Positions 18,330 through 27,553 of a stretch of 64,000 nt of DNA are shown piece after piece. The DNA is from an uncultured Alteromonadaceae bacterium (GTDB lineage Bacteria > Pseudomonadota > Gammaproteobacteria > Enterobacterales > Alteromonadaceae). The stretch lies in NCBI GenBank assembly GCA_947503265.1, contig CANNDC010000007.1, positions 124,001 through 188,000 on the forward strand. Direction: 5' to 3'. Below the pieces are notes generated by a model. The model made no database searches. It saw nothing but the letters and a program-made list of their open reading frames with translations, and was not told the origin of the DNA. Within the stretch, counting starts at the first letter, position 1. Each line of letters opens with the position of its first letter. A program made the translations under genes and the position numbers.

Positions 18330-19946
18330 ATGATATCTGCAGAAATTCCTGAAGACGAAAGTCAACGATTACAAGCCTTATACAATTACGAAATTTTAGA
18401 CACTGAAGCGGAAGAAGTATTTGATAATCTAACCTTATTAGCCTCTCAAATATGTGAAACCCCCATAGCCCTTATTAGTTTAATTGATCCAAACCGACAA
18501 TGGTTTAAGTCAAAAGTCGGCCTAGACGCGGAAGAAACAAGTAGAGACATTGCCTTTTGTGCCCATGCCATCAACCAAACAGAAGTATTTGAAGTTTGCG
18601 ATACACTCGAAGATTTGCGTTTCCGTGATAATCCATTGGTTACCTCTGAACCTAATATTCGCTTTTATGCTGGCTCTCCGTTAATTTCTCCCGAGGGTTA
18701 TGCCATTGGCACTCTGTGCGCCATCAGTGATAAGCCCAAACAACTTAGCGAACCGCAGAAAAATGCCTTGCAGGTATTGGCGAATGAAGTGATATCTCAG
18801 TTAGAGCTCCGTCGCAAAATTCAGCAAGTGAGCACAGCAAACGAGAGAAAAACGGACTTTCTCACTAAAGTCAGCCATGAGCTGCGTACCCCACTAAATG
18901 CCATCATTAGCTTTAGTCAGCTAATGGTCAATGACAGCTCAATCGATCTGAACGAAAAGCATCAACGGTATCTGCAACATTTAGATTCCAGTGGCAAACG
19001 ACTTTTGGCACTGGTTGATTCGATTCTAGACTTAAACAAAATCGAAGCTGGCAAAATGGAAATCAGATATTCTCTTGTGGATGCTGAAGAATTTTTTACC
19101 TCGCTAAAGACAAACATGCTCAGAATGGCAGATAAAAAAGACATTAATTTGCATTTTACTGCTCAGTTACGATCTGATACCAAAATTTATCTTGATGAAA
19201 ACAAAGTTATCCAAGTTGCCCTTAATATACTTTCTAACGGAATAAAGTTTTCTGCCAGTGGCCAGACTATTGAGGTCAATATTGTTCAATATGAGAACGA
19301 ACTTGAAATTGTTATCAAAGATCATGGTGTGGGTATCGCAAAAAAAGATATGCCTAAAATCTTTGATAAGTTTCAACAGGGAGAGCAACGCAAAAATTAT
19401 GAAGGATCTGGACTGGGTTTGATGATAACTAAAAGTCTTGTTGAGCTCATGGGCGGAAAAATACAACTGACTAGCAATGAAAATATAGGTACGTTAGTCA
19501 AAGTGACCTTACCTTTCGGCGATCCTGACACCAATGTGCTTGCTCAATCTCCCAAAAAACTGGAGTTAGAATTCAATACTTCTAGCAAAATATTGGTTGT
19601 AGAAGACAACGAAATTAATCGAGAAGTCGCCCTTGCCATTTTTGCCTCCCTTGGTTTAAACATTATCATTGCGGAATCAGGAGAGGAAGCACTCAAAATT
19701 TTAGACAAGAATCATTTTGACATGATATTTATGGACATACATTTACCCGGAATGGACGGCTATCAAACCACCAAAGAAATAAAAAATCGCAATTCAGATC
19801 AGATTGTTGTTGCGCTGACTGCAGATGTTTATGCAGAACAAGACCGGCGAATCGTTGAATCTGGATTGTGTGAAATAGTCAATAAACCCGTCGATATTCA
19901 ACAACTGATCGCCGTTTTGAATCGCTTCATCCCAATACGTACCTGA
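18330..19946 (+). CDS. Soluble hybrid histidine kinase: GAF, HisKA, HATPase, receiver
   Basis: A 538-residue sensor kinase without signal peptide or membrane segments. Order: GAF domain (about 20-165, with LTLLASQICETPIALISLID and FYAGSPLISPEGYAIGTLCA), HisKA with the phosphoacceptor His183 in KVSHELRTPLNAI, HATPase (about 285-400; N-box LNILSNGIKFSASG, G-box EGSGLGLMITKSL), and a receiver domain with Asp469 in IFMDIHLPGMDG and Lys in NKPV. The ligand is unknown; a cytosolic small molecule is the natural guess. Its stop overlaps the start of ygfA by one base (TGATG), an unusual coupling of a kinase with a folate enzyme. No response regulator gene is adjacent. Confidence 0.94.
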   Translation: MISAEIPEDESQRLQALYNYEILDTEAEEVFDNLTLLASQICETPIALISLIDPNRQWFKSKVGLDAEETSRDIAFCAHAINQTEVFEVCDTLEDLRFRDNPLVTSEPNIRFYAGSPLISPEGYAIGTLCAISDKPKQLSEPQKNALQVLANEVISQLELRRKIQQVSTANERKTDFLTKVSHELRTPLNAIISFSQLMVNDSSIDLNEKHQRYLQHLDSSGKRLLALVDSILDLNKIEAGKMEIRYSLVDAEEFFTSLKTNMLRMADKKDINLHFTAQLRSDTKIYLDENKVIQVALNILSNGIKFSASGQTIEVNIVQYENELEIVIKDHGVGIAKKDMPKIFDKFQQGEQRKNYEGSGLGLMITKSLVELMGGKIQLTSNENIGTLVKVTLPFGDPDTNVLAQSPKKLELEFNTSSKILVVEDNEINREVALAIFASLGLNIIIAESGEEALKILDKNHFDMIFMDIHLPGMDGYQTTKEIKNRNSDQIVVALTADVYAEQDRRIVESGLCEIVNKPVDIQQLIAVLNRFIPIRT

Positions 19947-20563
19947 TGCAACCAAACTCAGCAACAGAAACATCAAAGCAATTGCGCAAGCAATTTAGAG
20001 CATTGCGTAACAGCTTGAATTCAGGAGAGCAAGCCTCTGCAGCAAGGGATGCGCTGACTCAATGTTTAAAATTAGAAAGTTTCAACACTGCGAAGCATAT
20101 CGCCTTATATTTAGCCAATGACGGCGAGCTCATCACACAAGCCATTATTAATTACTGCTGGAAACAAGGTAAAAGTGTCTATCTACCAGTATTGCACCCG
20201 TTCGCAAAAAATACTTTGGCGTTCTTTGAATATTCCGAAAAAACGCAAATGCGCTCCAATCGGTTTGAGATCGATGAACCCAAATTAGACGTAAGAAAGG
20301 TTATCCCTGTTAAGGCATTAGACATAATTTTCACCCCCTTAGTCGCCTTTGATAAAGAAGGTAATCGTCTTGGAATGGGCGGCGGGTTTTATGATAGAAC
20401 TTTGTCCCAGCTCGCTCAAACAAATGCAACTCAGACAAATAAAACTCAACTAGTGGGTTTGGCTCATGATTGTCAGCAGGCTGAAAAGCTGCCGGTGCAA
20501 ACATGGGATATTCCATTGTCAACCATAGTTACCCCTTCACAAGTGATCAAAGCCAAATACTAG
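19946..20563 (+). CDS. ygfA: 5-formyltetrahydrofolate cyclo-ligase
   Basis: A 205-residue enzyme that converts 5-formyl-THF to 5,10-methenyl-THF using ATP. Motifs are RKQFRALRN near the N-terminus, IALYLANDGELIT, and the signature PLVAFDKEGNRLGMGGGFYD. In E. coli it lies directly after ssrS and is co-transcribed with 6S RNA. Here it is 5.2 kb from ssrS and is translationally coupled to a hybrid kinase (TGATG). It is functionally close to the gcv operon, which produces methylene-THF. Length is normal for the family. Confidence 0.95.
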   Translation: MQPNSATETSKQLRKQFRALRNSLNSGEQASAARDALTQCLKLESFNTAKHIALYLANDGELITQAIINYCWKQGKSVYLPVLHPFAKNTLAFFEYSEKTQMRSNRFEIDEPKLDVRKVIPVKALDIIFTPLVAFDKEGNRLGMGGGFYDRTLSQLAQTNATQTNKTQLVGLAHDCQQAEKLPVQTWDIPLSTIVTPSQVIKAKY

Positions 20564-20636
20564 CGCTTAAAACAATATGCTTACTCTGCGAATTACTCTA
20601 TGATCTATGTATTGAGTATATTTGAGAGTGCTTACC

Positions 20637-21293
20637 ATGACACAAGATGACAAGAAAAAAGCAGCGGCTTCAAACGCATTAAAATATGTAGAACAAGGCG
20701 CCATAGTTGGCGTAGGCACGGGCTCTACAGTCAACTATTTTATAGATGCCTTAGCAGGTTTAAAAAATAATATTGAAGGCGCTGTATCAAGTTCAGAAGC
20801 TTCTTCTTTATTACTTAAAAGTCATGGTATAGAGGTGTTTGAATTGAACTCTGTGTCGCAACTTGATGTGTATATTGATGGTGCAGATGAGATTACTGAG
20901 CACAAGCATATGATCAAGGGCGGAGGAGCAGCACTTACACGCGAAAAAATCGTTGCCGCAGTGGCGAAAACCTTTGTTTGTATTATCGATGATACCAAAC
21001 AAGTCCCTGTGCTCGGAAAGTTTCCCCTGCCGGTTGAAGTCATTCCAATGGCTCGTTCCTATGTCGCCAGAGAATTAGTCAAACTAGGAGGCGACCCAGT
21101 ATACAGGCAAGGTGTGGTGACCGATAACGGCAATGTTATTCTAGATGTACGTAACCTTAAAATTCTTAATCCTGTCGAATTGGAAAACCAAATCAACAGT
21201 ATTGTTGGCGTAGTGACCAACGGATTATTCGCCAATCGTGGAGCGGACGTTGTACTAATTGGCAAAGAAGATGGTGTATTGGAAATAAAATAA
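20637..21293 (+). CDS. rpiA: Ribose-5-phosphate isomerase A
   Basis: A 218-residue isomerase interconverting ribose 5-phosphate and ribulose 5-phosphate. The start is the ATG at 20637 ([20 protein letters not shown]), not the TTG at 20622; the length then equals E. coli RpiA (219). Motifs are [35 protein letters not shown] and [14 protein letters not shown], which carry the phosphate-binding and catalytic residues. The order rpiA-serA on one strand matches a neighbourhood seen in E. coli, although there the two genes are divergent. It would take over the ribose 5-phosphate made by the nearby ribokinase. Confidence 0.97.
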   Translation: MTQDDKKKAAASNALKYVEQGAIVGVGTGSTVNYFIDALAGLKNNIEGAVSSSEASSLLLKSHGIEVFELNSVSQLDVYIDGADEITEHKHMIKGGGAALTREKIVAAVAKTFVCIIDDTKQVPVLGKFPLPVEVIPMARSYVARELVKLGGDPVYRQGVVTDNGNVILDVRNLKILNPVELENQINSIVGVVTNGLFANRGADVVLIGKEDGVLEIK

Positions 21294-21419
21294 CATAAAT
21301 AAGCATCAATTTGATGGACACACGACTTTCTTATTAGGGCAAGTTCTGGTATTTTCCCTCCCCAATTAGACGTCCAGATGTCTTAAACATAAAATAGTCA
21401 ATCGTTATCAGGAAAATCA

Positions 21420-22649
21420 ATGAGCAAAGTTTCGTTACCTAAAGACAAAATCAAAATTTTATTGTTGGAAGGGCTTCACCAAAGCTCAGTTGATACCTTG
21501 CAATCTAACGGTTACACCAATATCGAATATCTCAAAACGTCATTGTCTGAACAAGACCTGATTGAGAAAGTGAGAGATGTGCATTTCATTGGAATTCGCT
21601 CTAGAACGCAAATTACTCCGGCTGTTGTTGATGCTGCCAAAAAGTTGGTCGCCATTGGTTGTTTTTGTATTGGTACGAATCAAGTTGATCTTCAAGCAAC
21701 ACAAGTACGCGGCATACCTGTGTTTAACGCACCATTCTCCAACACACGTTCCGTTGCAGAGTTGGCGTTAGGGCAAATTATTCTTCTACTTCGCGGTGTA
21801 CCTAGCAAGAATGCTAAAGCCCATCGAGGTCAATGGGAAAAGAGCGCAGTCGGTTCCTACGAAGCAAGAGGAAAAACCCTCGGCATTATCGGATACGGAC
21901 ACATAGGCACACAGTTGAGTATTTTAGCCGAACATCTCGGCATGAAAGTACAATTTTTCGATATTGAAGATAAGTTGGTGTTGGGCAACTCCACTCAGGT
22001 CAAATCGCTTAGCCACTTACTGAAAACATCAGACGTCATCAGTTTACACGTTCCTGAAACACCGCAAACCCAAAACATGATAGGTGCCAAACAACTGTCC
22101 ATGATGAAGGATGGGGCCATTTTAATGAATGCCGCTCGAGGAACCGTGATAGATATTGATGCCCTAGTAGACGCTTTACGCGCCAACAAGCTCAGAGGTG
22201 CAGCTATTGACGTGTTTCCAACAGAGCCTAAATCCAATGATGAAGAATTTGTATCTCCTCTAAGAGAGTTTGACAACGTCATTTTGACTCCCCATGTTGG
22301 TGGCAGTACTCAAGAAGCCCAACAAAATATTGGTATCGAAGTTGCGGGTAAGCTAACCAAATATAGTGATAACGGCTCAACGCTATCTGCCGTTAATTTT
22401 CCAGAGGTTTCTCTCCCAGAGCATACAGGTACATCAAGGCTTCTGCATATTCATAAGAACGCACCAGGCGTGTTAACCCAAATTAACCAAGCGTTTGCAG
22501 CACATAACATCAATATTGCCGCTCAGTACTTGCAAACATCCGAAGATATTGGATATGTGGTGATTGACGTGGAAACCGATCACGCTGAACAAGCATTCAC
22601 AGAATTGAAAAAAATTGATGGAACAATAAAAACGCGAATTCTGCACTAG
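21420..22649 (+). CDS. serA: D-3-phosphoglycerate dehydrogenase
   Basis: The first enzyme of serine synthesis, 409 residues, as in E. coli (410). It has the catalytic and NAD domains (GIIGYGHIGTQLSILAEHLG for NAD, Arg in NAARGTVIDIDALVDAL, His in LTPHVGGSTQEAQQ) and a C-terminal ACT domain (about 335-409, LLHIHKNAPGVLTQINQAF), the serine feedback site in the E. coli enzyme. An AGGA ribosome-binding site is 7 bases upstream. Serine feeds glycine and one-carbon pools, linking it to gcvTHP and ygfA in this window. It is monocistronic, with 126 bp upstream. Confidence 0.97.
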   Translation: MSKVSLPKDKIKILLLEGLHQSSVDTLQSNGYTNIEYLKTSLSEQDLIEKVRDVHFIGIRSRTQITPAVVDAAKKLVAIGCFCIGTNQVDLQATQVRGIPVFNAPFSNTRSVAELALGQIILLLRGVPSKNAKAHRGQWEKSAVGSYEARGKTLGIIGYGHIGTQLSILAEHLGMKVQFFDIEDKLVLGNSTQVKSLSHLLKTSDVISLHVPETPQTQNMIGAKQLSMMKDGAILMNAARGTVIDIDALVDALRANKLRGAAIDVFPTEPKSNDEEFVSPLREFDNVILTPHVGGSTQEAQQNIGIEVAGKLTKYSDNGSTLSAVNFPEVSLPEHTGTSRLLHIHKNAPGVLTQINQAFAAHNINIAAQYLQTSEDIGYVVIDVETDHAEQAFTELKKIDGTIKTRILH

Positions 22650-22763
22650 CGCGATTTAGGCTATATTGAAAAAAGTTTTATTTTTAAGAAATAAGTTTAC
22701 TTAAACCACGTTCTGTAGATGATAGTGTATAGTTAAATCGATGCTAAGGTAGCTAAAGCAATT

Positions 22764-23411
22764 ATGCGGCGTTTCCTGTTTTTGATATTCATCTGCTCTA
22801 ACGTGCTCGCGGCGCCAGTCTCAGTAAATGTGACGAGTAACAAGGGTAATCCTGTTTTTCGCGCTGTGGTTTACTTGGAGCCCGTTGAACCGACGGATTT
22901 TCCTGTGCCCGACTCTGTCCCTGACTCTATCCCAACTATGGATCAGGTTGACAGTCAATTTATGCCCCATATTCTCGTGGTGCAAAAAGGCGGTCAGGTG
23001 GAATTCCCCAATTCTGATTCAATTAAACATCATGTTTACTCGTTTTCTCAAGCCAAACAATTTGAACTCAAGCTATATCGCGGCGCCAAAGCAAAGCCTG
23101 TCGCCTTTCCTGATGCGGGTGAAGTTGAATTAGGCTGTAATGTTCATGATTGGATGTTAGGTTTCATTTTAGTCGTAGACACCCCCTATTTCGCTAAAAC
23201 GAATATGGAGGGCGAAGTCGATTTTGACGTACCAGAAGGAAAGTATAAAGTTAAGGTTTGGCATCCTCGTATTCAAGACGATGAAAGCAATTTAAAGCGC
23301 AATATCAAGGTTGCTTCCCAATCAAATATTAGCTTTTCTCTCCAAAAGGATTTACTGCAAGATTTAAGTGGCTTCGAAGAACAAACAGATAACTTCAGTG
23401 AATACGAATAA
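22764..23411 (+). CDS. Exported cupredoxin-type (plastocyanin-like) protein
   Basis: A 215-residue periplasmic protein with a signal peptide (RRFLFLIFICSNVLA, cleavage before APV). The central region has the order of type 1 copper ligands: His in NSDSIKHHVYSFS, then Cys, His and Met in LGCNVHDWMLGF. The C-terminal part (VDFDVPEGKYKVKVWHP) looks like a carboxypeptidase-regulatory-type beta domain. Similar proteins are annotated as methylamine-utilisation or MauL-like, but no methylamine genes are present. A Pro/Asp/Ser-rich stretch follows at about residues 45-60. It is followed after 3 bp by an outer-membrane protein gene and is probably co-expressed with it. Confidence 0.82.
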   Translation: MRRFLFLIFICSNVLAAPVSVNVTSNKGNPVFRAVVYLEPVEPTDFPVPDSVPDSIPTMDQVDSQFMPHILVVQKGGQVEFPNSDSIKHHVYSFSQAKQFELKLYRGAKAKPVAFPDAGEVELGCNVHDWMLGFILVVDTPYFAKTNMEGEVDFDVPEGKYKVKVWHPRIQDDESNLKRNIKVASQSNISFSLQKDLLQDLSGFEEQTDNFSEYE

Positions 23412-23414
23412 ATA

Positions 23415-24650
23415 ATGGAAACCCTGCCACTTAACAAACCGAGCTACCTACTCTTAGTTGTATTGTGCGTAGCGGGTTTCAGTGGTGGTCTTTGTGCTCA
23501 AGAAATATCAGGGTTAGTGCAAGGAAACTTAACAAAAACGGATTCTACTTCTAGTTATCAAAATCAAGGTACGGGAATACTTAGAGAAGATAACAGCGGC
23601 GTTGCGATAGCGCAGGCGTTTGTGAAGCTAAACCTTGAATTGACTGATGAATTGCAATTTGAATCAGTGGCAAACTACTATCAGGATGGTGAAAAGCATC
23701 TGGGTTTCACTCAAGCTCAGCTCGTTTACAAACCTATAGTTAACAGCAAATATAAACTGCGCGCCCGCGCCGGCTTTTTCTATCCGAGAATGTCACTGGA
23801 AAACGTCGAAGAAGGTTGGTTATCCCCCTATACCTACACGCAATCGGCCATCAATTCTTGGATTGGGGAAGAATTACGCATTGCGGGATTAGAGGTATCT
23901 ATTAACAGTCCGGGCAGAGCAAGAAGAAGCCCCTGGTCGTGGGAATTGATTGGAGCGACTTACAAAGCAAATGATCCCATTGGCACTTTGATCAGTTGGC
24001 GCGGTTTCGCGATGCATGACCGGCAAAGCTTGCACAATGACAAAATTCGATTTGCTCAATATCCGACAGTGGTAGATGAAAATTTGATTTTCCATCCCAG
24101 CTACGTAGAACCATTCCATGAACTGGACGGTAATTTTGGATATTATATAGGCGCACATGTCCGATATTTAAATCAAACTTCATTTCGTTACTATTTCTAC
24201 GATAACCTTGCCGATCCGTTGGAAGTGAATGAACAGCGTCTTTATGCATGGCGAACTAAGTTTCACTCTTTTGCATTTCAGCATAAGTTTAACAATTCTA
24301 CTCGATTAATAAGCCAATGGATGACGGGTAGTTCTGTGATGGGCAATAGTTTTGTATTCGTTAATTTCGATGCTTGGTATTTGATGTTGAGCCACCAGCA
24401 AAATGAACATAGATACAGTGTTAGATTTGATCGCTTTATTGTCGAAGAAGACGATGCTATTCCCGAAGATATCAATAGTAGCGATGGATATGGGCTCACG
24501 TTTGCTTGGCGGTATGATATGAGCGCGAACTGGCAACTGGGTTTTGAACAGCATGTAAATAAGAATACAGCGCAAAATAGAGTAACACTGGATGAGTCAA
24601 TTAATGTTAATCAACACCAGTCGAAAGTGGTTATTCAGTTTAGATGGTAG
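23415..24650 (+). CDS. Predicted outer-membrane beta-barrel protein
   Basis: A 411-residue protein with a hydrophobic N-terminal signal (YLLLVVLCVAGFSGGLCAQ) and alternating-polarity strands to the end. It terminates in VVIQFRW with an aromatic last residue, the usual C-terminal signal for outer-membrane barrels. I do not recognise a named family. It starts 3 bp after the cupredoxin-type gene, suggesting a functional pair at the envelope, for example copper or electron-carrier related (inference only). A bidirectional terminator-like hairpin directly follows. Confidence 0.75.
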   Translation: METLPLNKPSYLLLVVLCVAGFSGGLCAQEISGLVQGNLTKTDSTSSYQNQGTGILREDNSGVAIAQAFVKLNLELTDELQFESVANYYQDGEKHLGFTQAQLVYKPIVNSKYKLRARAGFFYPRMSLENVEEGWLSPYTYTQSAINSWIGEELRIAGLEVSINSPGRARRSPWSWELIGATYKANDPIGTLISWRGFAMHDRQSLHNDKIRFAQYPTVVDENLIFHPSYVEPFHELDGNFGYYIGAHVRYLNQTSFRYYFYDNLADPLEVNEQRLYAWRTKFHSFAFQHKFNNSTRLISQWMTGSSVMGNSFVFVNFDAWYLMLSHQQNEHRYSVRFDRFIVEEDDAIPEDINSSDGYGLTFAWRYDMSANWQLGFEQHVNKNTAQNRVTLDESINVNQHQSKVVIQFRW

Positions 24651-24689
24651 GTAATGAAATAGCCGATTTTCATCGACTATTTCAATTAC
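24651..24689. terminator. Hairpin between convergent genes
   Basis: A nearly symmetrical stem runs from GTAATGAAATAG to CTATTTCAATTAC, with an inner CGAT/ATCG pair around a TTTC loop. It lies between convergent genes and can serve both strands. T-runs on either side are weak. Confidence 0.6.
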
Positions 24690-24705
24690 ATTCTTAAAAG
24701 GTGTT

Positions 24706-25476
24706 TTAGAAGAAGGTATAAACTAGAGTAACCGCTGTTTGTGTATCTAGCTTTTCTCTATTAGGCGCTACGTCGGTGTTGTGATCCATGGTAATTGAAA
24801 ACTTCATTGATAAAGAACCAACTAACTGAGCAGACAATGAGGTAACTGACTTAGATTTCGTATTGTCAGCACCTACTTCCGTACTTAGTGCTTGTTTGAA
24901 TGTAGCCGTGTCGGATATCTTCCACTGATAATCTAGCGCGCCACGAACAATTAATCCGCTAACCGTTTCACTAGGAACCACTGTTCCATCGGCAAGCACG
25001 ACTTCCGTGGTTTTGTTATAAGAATAACCAGGACCAATACTGTACTCAAATGATGAAGTTTCATCTTTCCACAATTTATGGTTCCAACCGACAGCCACGG
25101 TAGACTGATAATCAAAACTACTGAATCTGTCATCTTCGTATGAACCAAATCCAAATAGACGATGGTCTGGATTGTCTAATTTGTAGTTAGCTTGACCGGA
25201 AGCAAACACTTTCTGTGCCGTAGTTTGTTCTGTTTCTACGTCATCTACGACTACCTGATCCTTTTTGTACAAGGCATCCAGAACATAGTCATTACTCCAA
25301 CGGTCTAGCTCCTGATGAGCAGTGATTTTACCTTTCACCGATGTAGTTTCAGTATTACCTGTAGTGACAATCAAACCAAATTCACCTTCCATAGAGAATG
25401 GCTTAGTCTCTTCTTCTGCGTTTGCGCTTGTCGCTAATGCTGCGCATATCACAGAAAATAAAATCGATTTTTTCAT
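24706..25476 (-). CDS. DUF481 outer-membrane protein (YdiY-like), copy 1
   Basis: A 256-residue exported protein of the DUF481/YdiY family. A signal peptide (KKSILFSVICAALATSANA) precedes the family start GEFGLIVTTGNTET. The middle has NPDHRLFGFGSYEDDRFSSF and GPGYSY. It ends in TQTAVTLVYTFF, with a terminal Phe typical of an outer-membrane barrel. The function is not established; the E. coli homologue YdiY is acid-inducible. It is a paralogue of the gene immediately upstream (25564-26358), sharing the motif order and the C-terminus, so the pair arose by tandem duplication. Confidence 0.88.
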   Translation of the reverse strand: MKKSILFSVICAALATSANAEEETKPFSMEGEFGLIVTTGNTETTSVKGKITAHQELDRWSNDYVLDALYKKDQVVVDDVETEQTTAQKVFASGQANYKLDNPDHRLFGFGSYEDDRFSSFDYQSTVAVGWNHKLWKDETSSFEYSIGPGYSYNKTTEVVLADGTVVPSETVSGLIVRGALDYQWKISDTATFKQALSTEVGADNTKSKSVTSLSAQLVGSLSMKFSITMDHNTDVAPNREKLDTQTAVTLVYTFF

Positions 25477-25563
25477 TGTGTTTCCTTTACTAAATAAAAT
25501 ATTAATAATAATTCTTTGCCCGTTGGCTATTCAGGTTTCATACCAACAGTGATGGCTTAGCAA

Positions 25564-26358
25564 CTAAAAAAATTGATAAACCAAGGTAACGGATGTTTGA
25601 GTATCCAAAGGTTCTCTTATTTGGTTGGGACTTTCGTTATGTGTCATATTGATTGATAACTTCATCGCCAATGAACCATTTATCTTCGCCGCTAATGACG
25701 TTTCTGAGACAGAGCGGCTGAAATCATTATCCGTCTCGGTACTTAAAAACTGTCTAAAGGTCGCATTTTCGCTAAGGGTTTTCTTATATTCCATTGCGGC
25801 TCGAATAATTAATCCGATTTGATCAACCCCATTCCTGTTCGGTTTCAACTTCGAGATAGCATAACCAGGACCTACGCTGTAGCGAAATTCACTGTACTTA
25901 TCAGCCCAAAGCCTTTCGGTCCAGCCAGCAGCTAAAGCGAATTGATACTCGTACGGATTAAAGCGATCATCTTCAAACTCACCATAAATAAACAATCGGT
26001 TAGAAGGTGTTTCTAGCTTGTAATCAGTTTGAGCCGATAAAAATAGTTTTTGTGCACTGGTTACACTGCGTCTCTCACCTTGAACATTTCTTTCATTCTG
26101 TTTATACAAGATATTCGCTGTGTATCGACTACTCCAAATTTTGGTGTCATGACTTGCATTTAACTTACCAAAAAATGTATTTCCTTCTCTATTACCAGTA
26201 GTAAAAGAGGCACCCAGTTCACCGGTCATCTCGAATGCTTCTTCAATCGCACTATTATGGAACGGTGCTTTTTTCATGAACAAAGATCGAATGACATTCT
26301 TTTTAGCGAATGAGCTAGTGGTAACCAAACACAAGATAATGGCGCATATTAGCTTCAT
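25564..26358 (-). CDS. DUF481 outer-membrane protein (YdiY-like), copy 2
   Basis: A 264-residue paralogue of the downstream gene. It has a signal peptide (KLICAIILCLVTTSSFAKK), then an extra segment of about 20 residues (VIRSLFMKKAPFHNSAIEE) before the family motif GELGASFTTGNREG. Shared blocks are TPSNRLFIYGEFEDDRFNPY, SVGPGYAI and the end LDTQTSVTLVYQFF. The gap of 87 bp to copy 1 has no obvious terminator, so co-transcription is possible. The two copies have diverged clearly in the middle region, which argues for an old duplication. Confidence 0.87.
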   Translation of the reverse strand: MKLICAIILCLVTTSSFAKKNVIRSLFMKKAPFHNSAIEEAFEMTGELGASFTTGNREGNTFFGKLNASHDTKIWSSRYTANILYKQNERNVQGERRSVTSAQKLFLSAQTDYKLETPSNRLFIYGEFEDDRFNPYEYQFALAAGWTERLWADKYSEFRYSVGPGYAISKLKPNRNGVDQIGLIIRAAMEYKKTLSENATFRQFLSTETDNDFSRSVSETSLAAKINGSLAMKLSINMTHNESPNQIREPLDTQTSVTLVYQFF

Positions 26359-26523
26359 TCTTTTTCGTTATTCTCGTTCTAGGCCGCAAAATTGCGCGTA
26401 TTGTAACTAAAATCGAATTAATTGTGCAGCCCAAAATCGGCTAAATATAAGACAATCACAGCTTTTAGCGACTTTTTTTGGATAGGAATAGTGGGAGTGT
26501 CGTAAATTAACTACATTAAGCGG

Positions 26524-27375
26524 CTATTTGAGTAGTTTTGGATTGAAAAGCACCAGCATTTTAGAAATTTCTTTGTGACTGTAATCGACCGCCTCTTGAA
26601 GTACATCCAAGTCTAAACCAATACTTTCTAACACTTTTACATTTGTCACATTTTCGAGGCCTAGTTTGGTCTCTAGACTCATTGCGTAACCTGCTCTAAC
26701 CGAAGTATACAATATACCAACCTCAGTATTATTTTGCGCTTTTTCAACATTGTGCAATAAACCAATCGGCATGGATATTTGCGTCGGTAATTGCCAAATT
26801 TGCAATATCTGTGAGCTGCATTCTGCGTATGTAAACCCCAAAACCGCTTTTTGCATCTGCCAAGGCAATTTTTCGCTATTTTCTGGGACACATTTGACTG
26901 CTGCATCAGGATTTTCGCTAGCCACCACCAATTCAGCTAAATTGTGCAACAAACCTAATAGGAAAAAACGTTCGCTTCCCCTTACCCTGCATAGCTTTGC
27001 TAAATGTTTAGCAATCAAGCCAGTATACAAGCTTTGCAGCCAAAATCGCTTTAAATCAATATTCTCTGCACTGAAGTGTTCGAACGCCTCTTTAGCAGTT
27101 TCTGCCATCACTAGGTTATACAATGCCTCCCCCCCAAGCACATTAATCGCTTTAGAAATACTGTCCACTTGGGAACGGAAACGAAACAAAGGGCTGTTGG
27201 CTAGTTTAAGAAGTTTTGAACTTAATACAGGGTCCAAACTGACTAGTTTACCAATATCATCGACACCAGACGTGGAGTCATCGAGCATTTCGCGGATCCG
27301 TAAACAGATGTCAGGAATCGAAAATGAAGAAGATGCTTTGGTTGCGTATTCTAGAGATGCATTGTTCAAGGGCAT
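26524..27375 (-). CDS. HDOD domain protein
   Basis: A 283-residue protein whose body is an HDOD domain (about residues 20-220), a relative of HD phosphohydrolases seen in signalling and stress proteins, usually without catalytic activity. Diagnostic segments are VSLDPVLSSKLLKLANSPLF, INVLGGEALYNLVM and LLGLLHNLAELVV. The ORF reaches 27453, but the extra N-terminus (MKIQLGKCSPFHHFHVNN) is unlike the family. I prefer the ATG at 27375 (MPLNNASLEYATK), with modest certainty because the upstream ribosome site is weak. It is monocistronic, divergent from the wax ester synthase gene. Confidence 0.85.
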   Translation of the reverse strand: MPLNNASLEYATKASSSFSIPDICLRIREMLDDSTSGVDDIGKLVSLDPVLSSKLLKLANSPLFRFRSQVDSISKAINVLGGEALYNLVMAETAKEAFEHFSAENIDLKRFWLQSLYTGLIAKHLAKLCRVRGSERFFLLGLLHNLAELVVASENPDAAVKCVPENSEKLPWQMQKAVLGFTYAECSSQILQIWQLPTQISMPIGLLHNVEKAQNNTEVGILYTSVRAGYAMSLETKLGLENVTNVKVLESIGLDLDVLQEAVDYSHKEISKMLVLFNPKLLK

Positions 27376-27553
27376 ATAACTCAAAGATTTTATTAAAGTA
27401 TTATTAACATGAAAATGATGAAATGGGGAACATTTACCTAATTGAATCTTCAAAAAGCGTCACTTATCCTTGTTTATTCATGCAAATGAGTTGAATTTTC
27501 GCCTCATGGGGGTAGTGTTTAATCTTTGCGAATTGATATTTTAAGGCAAACGT

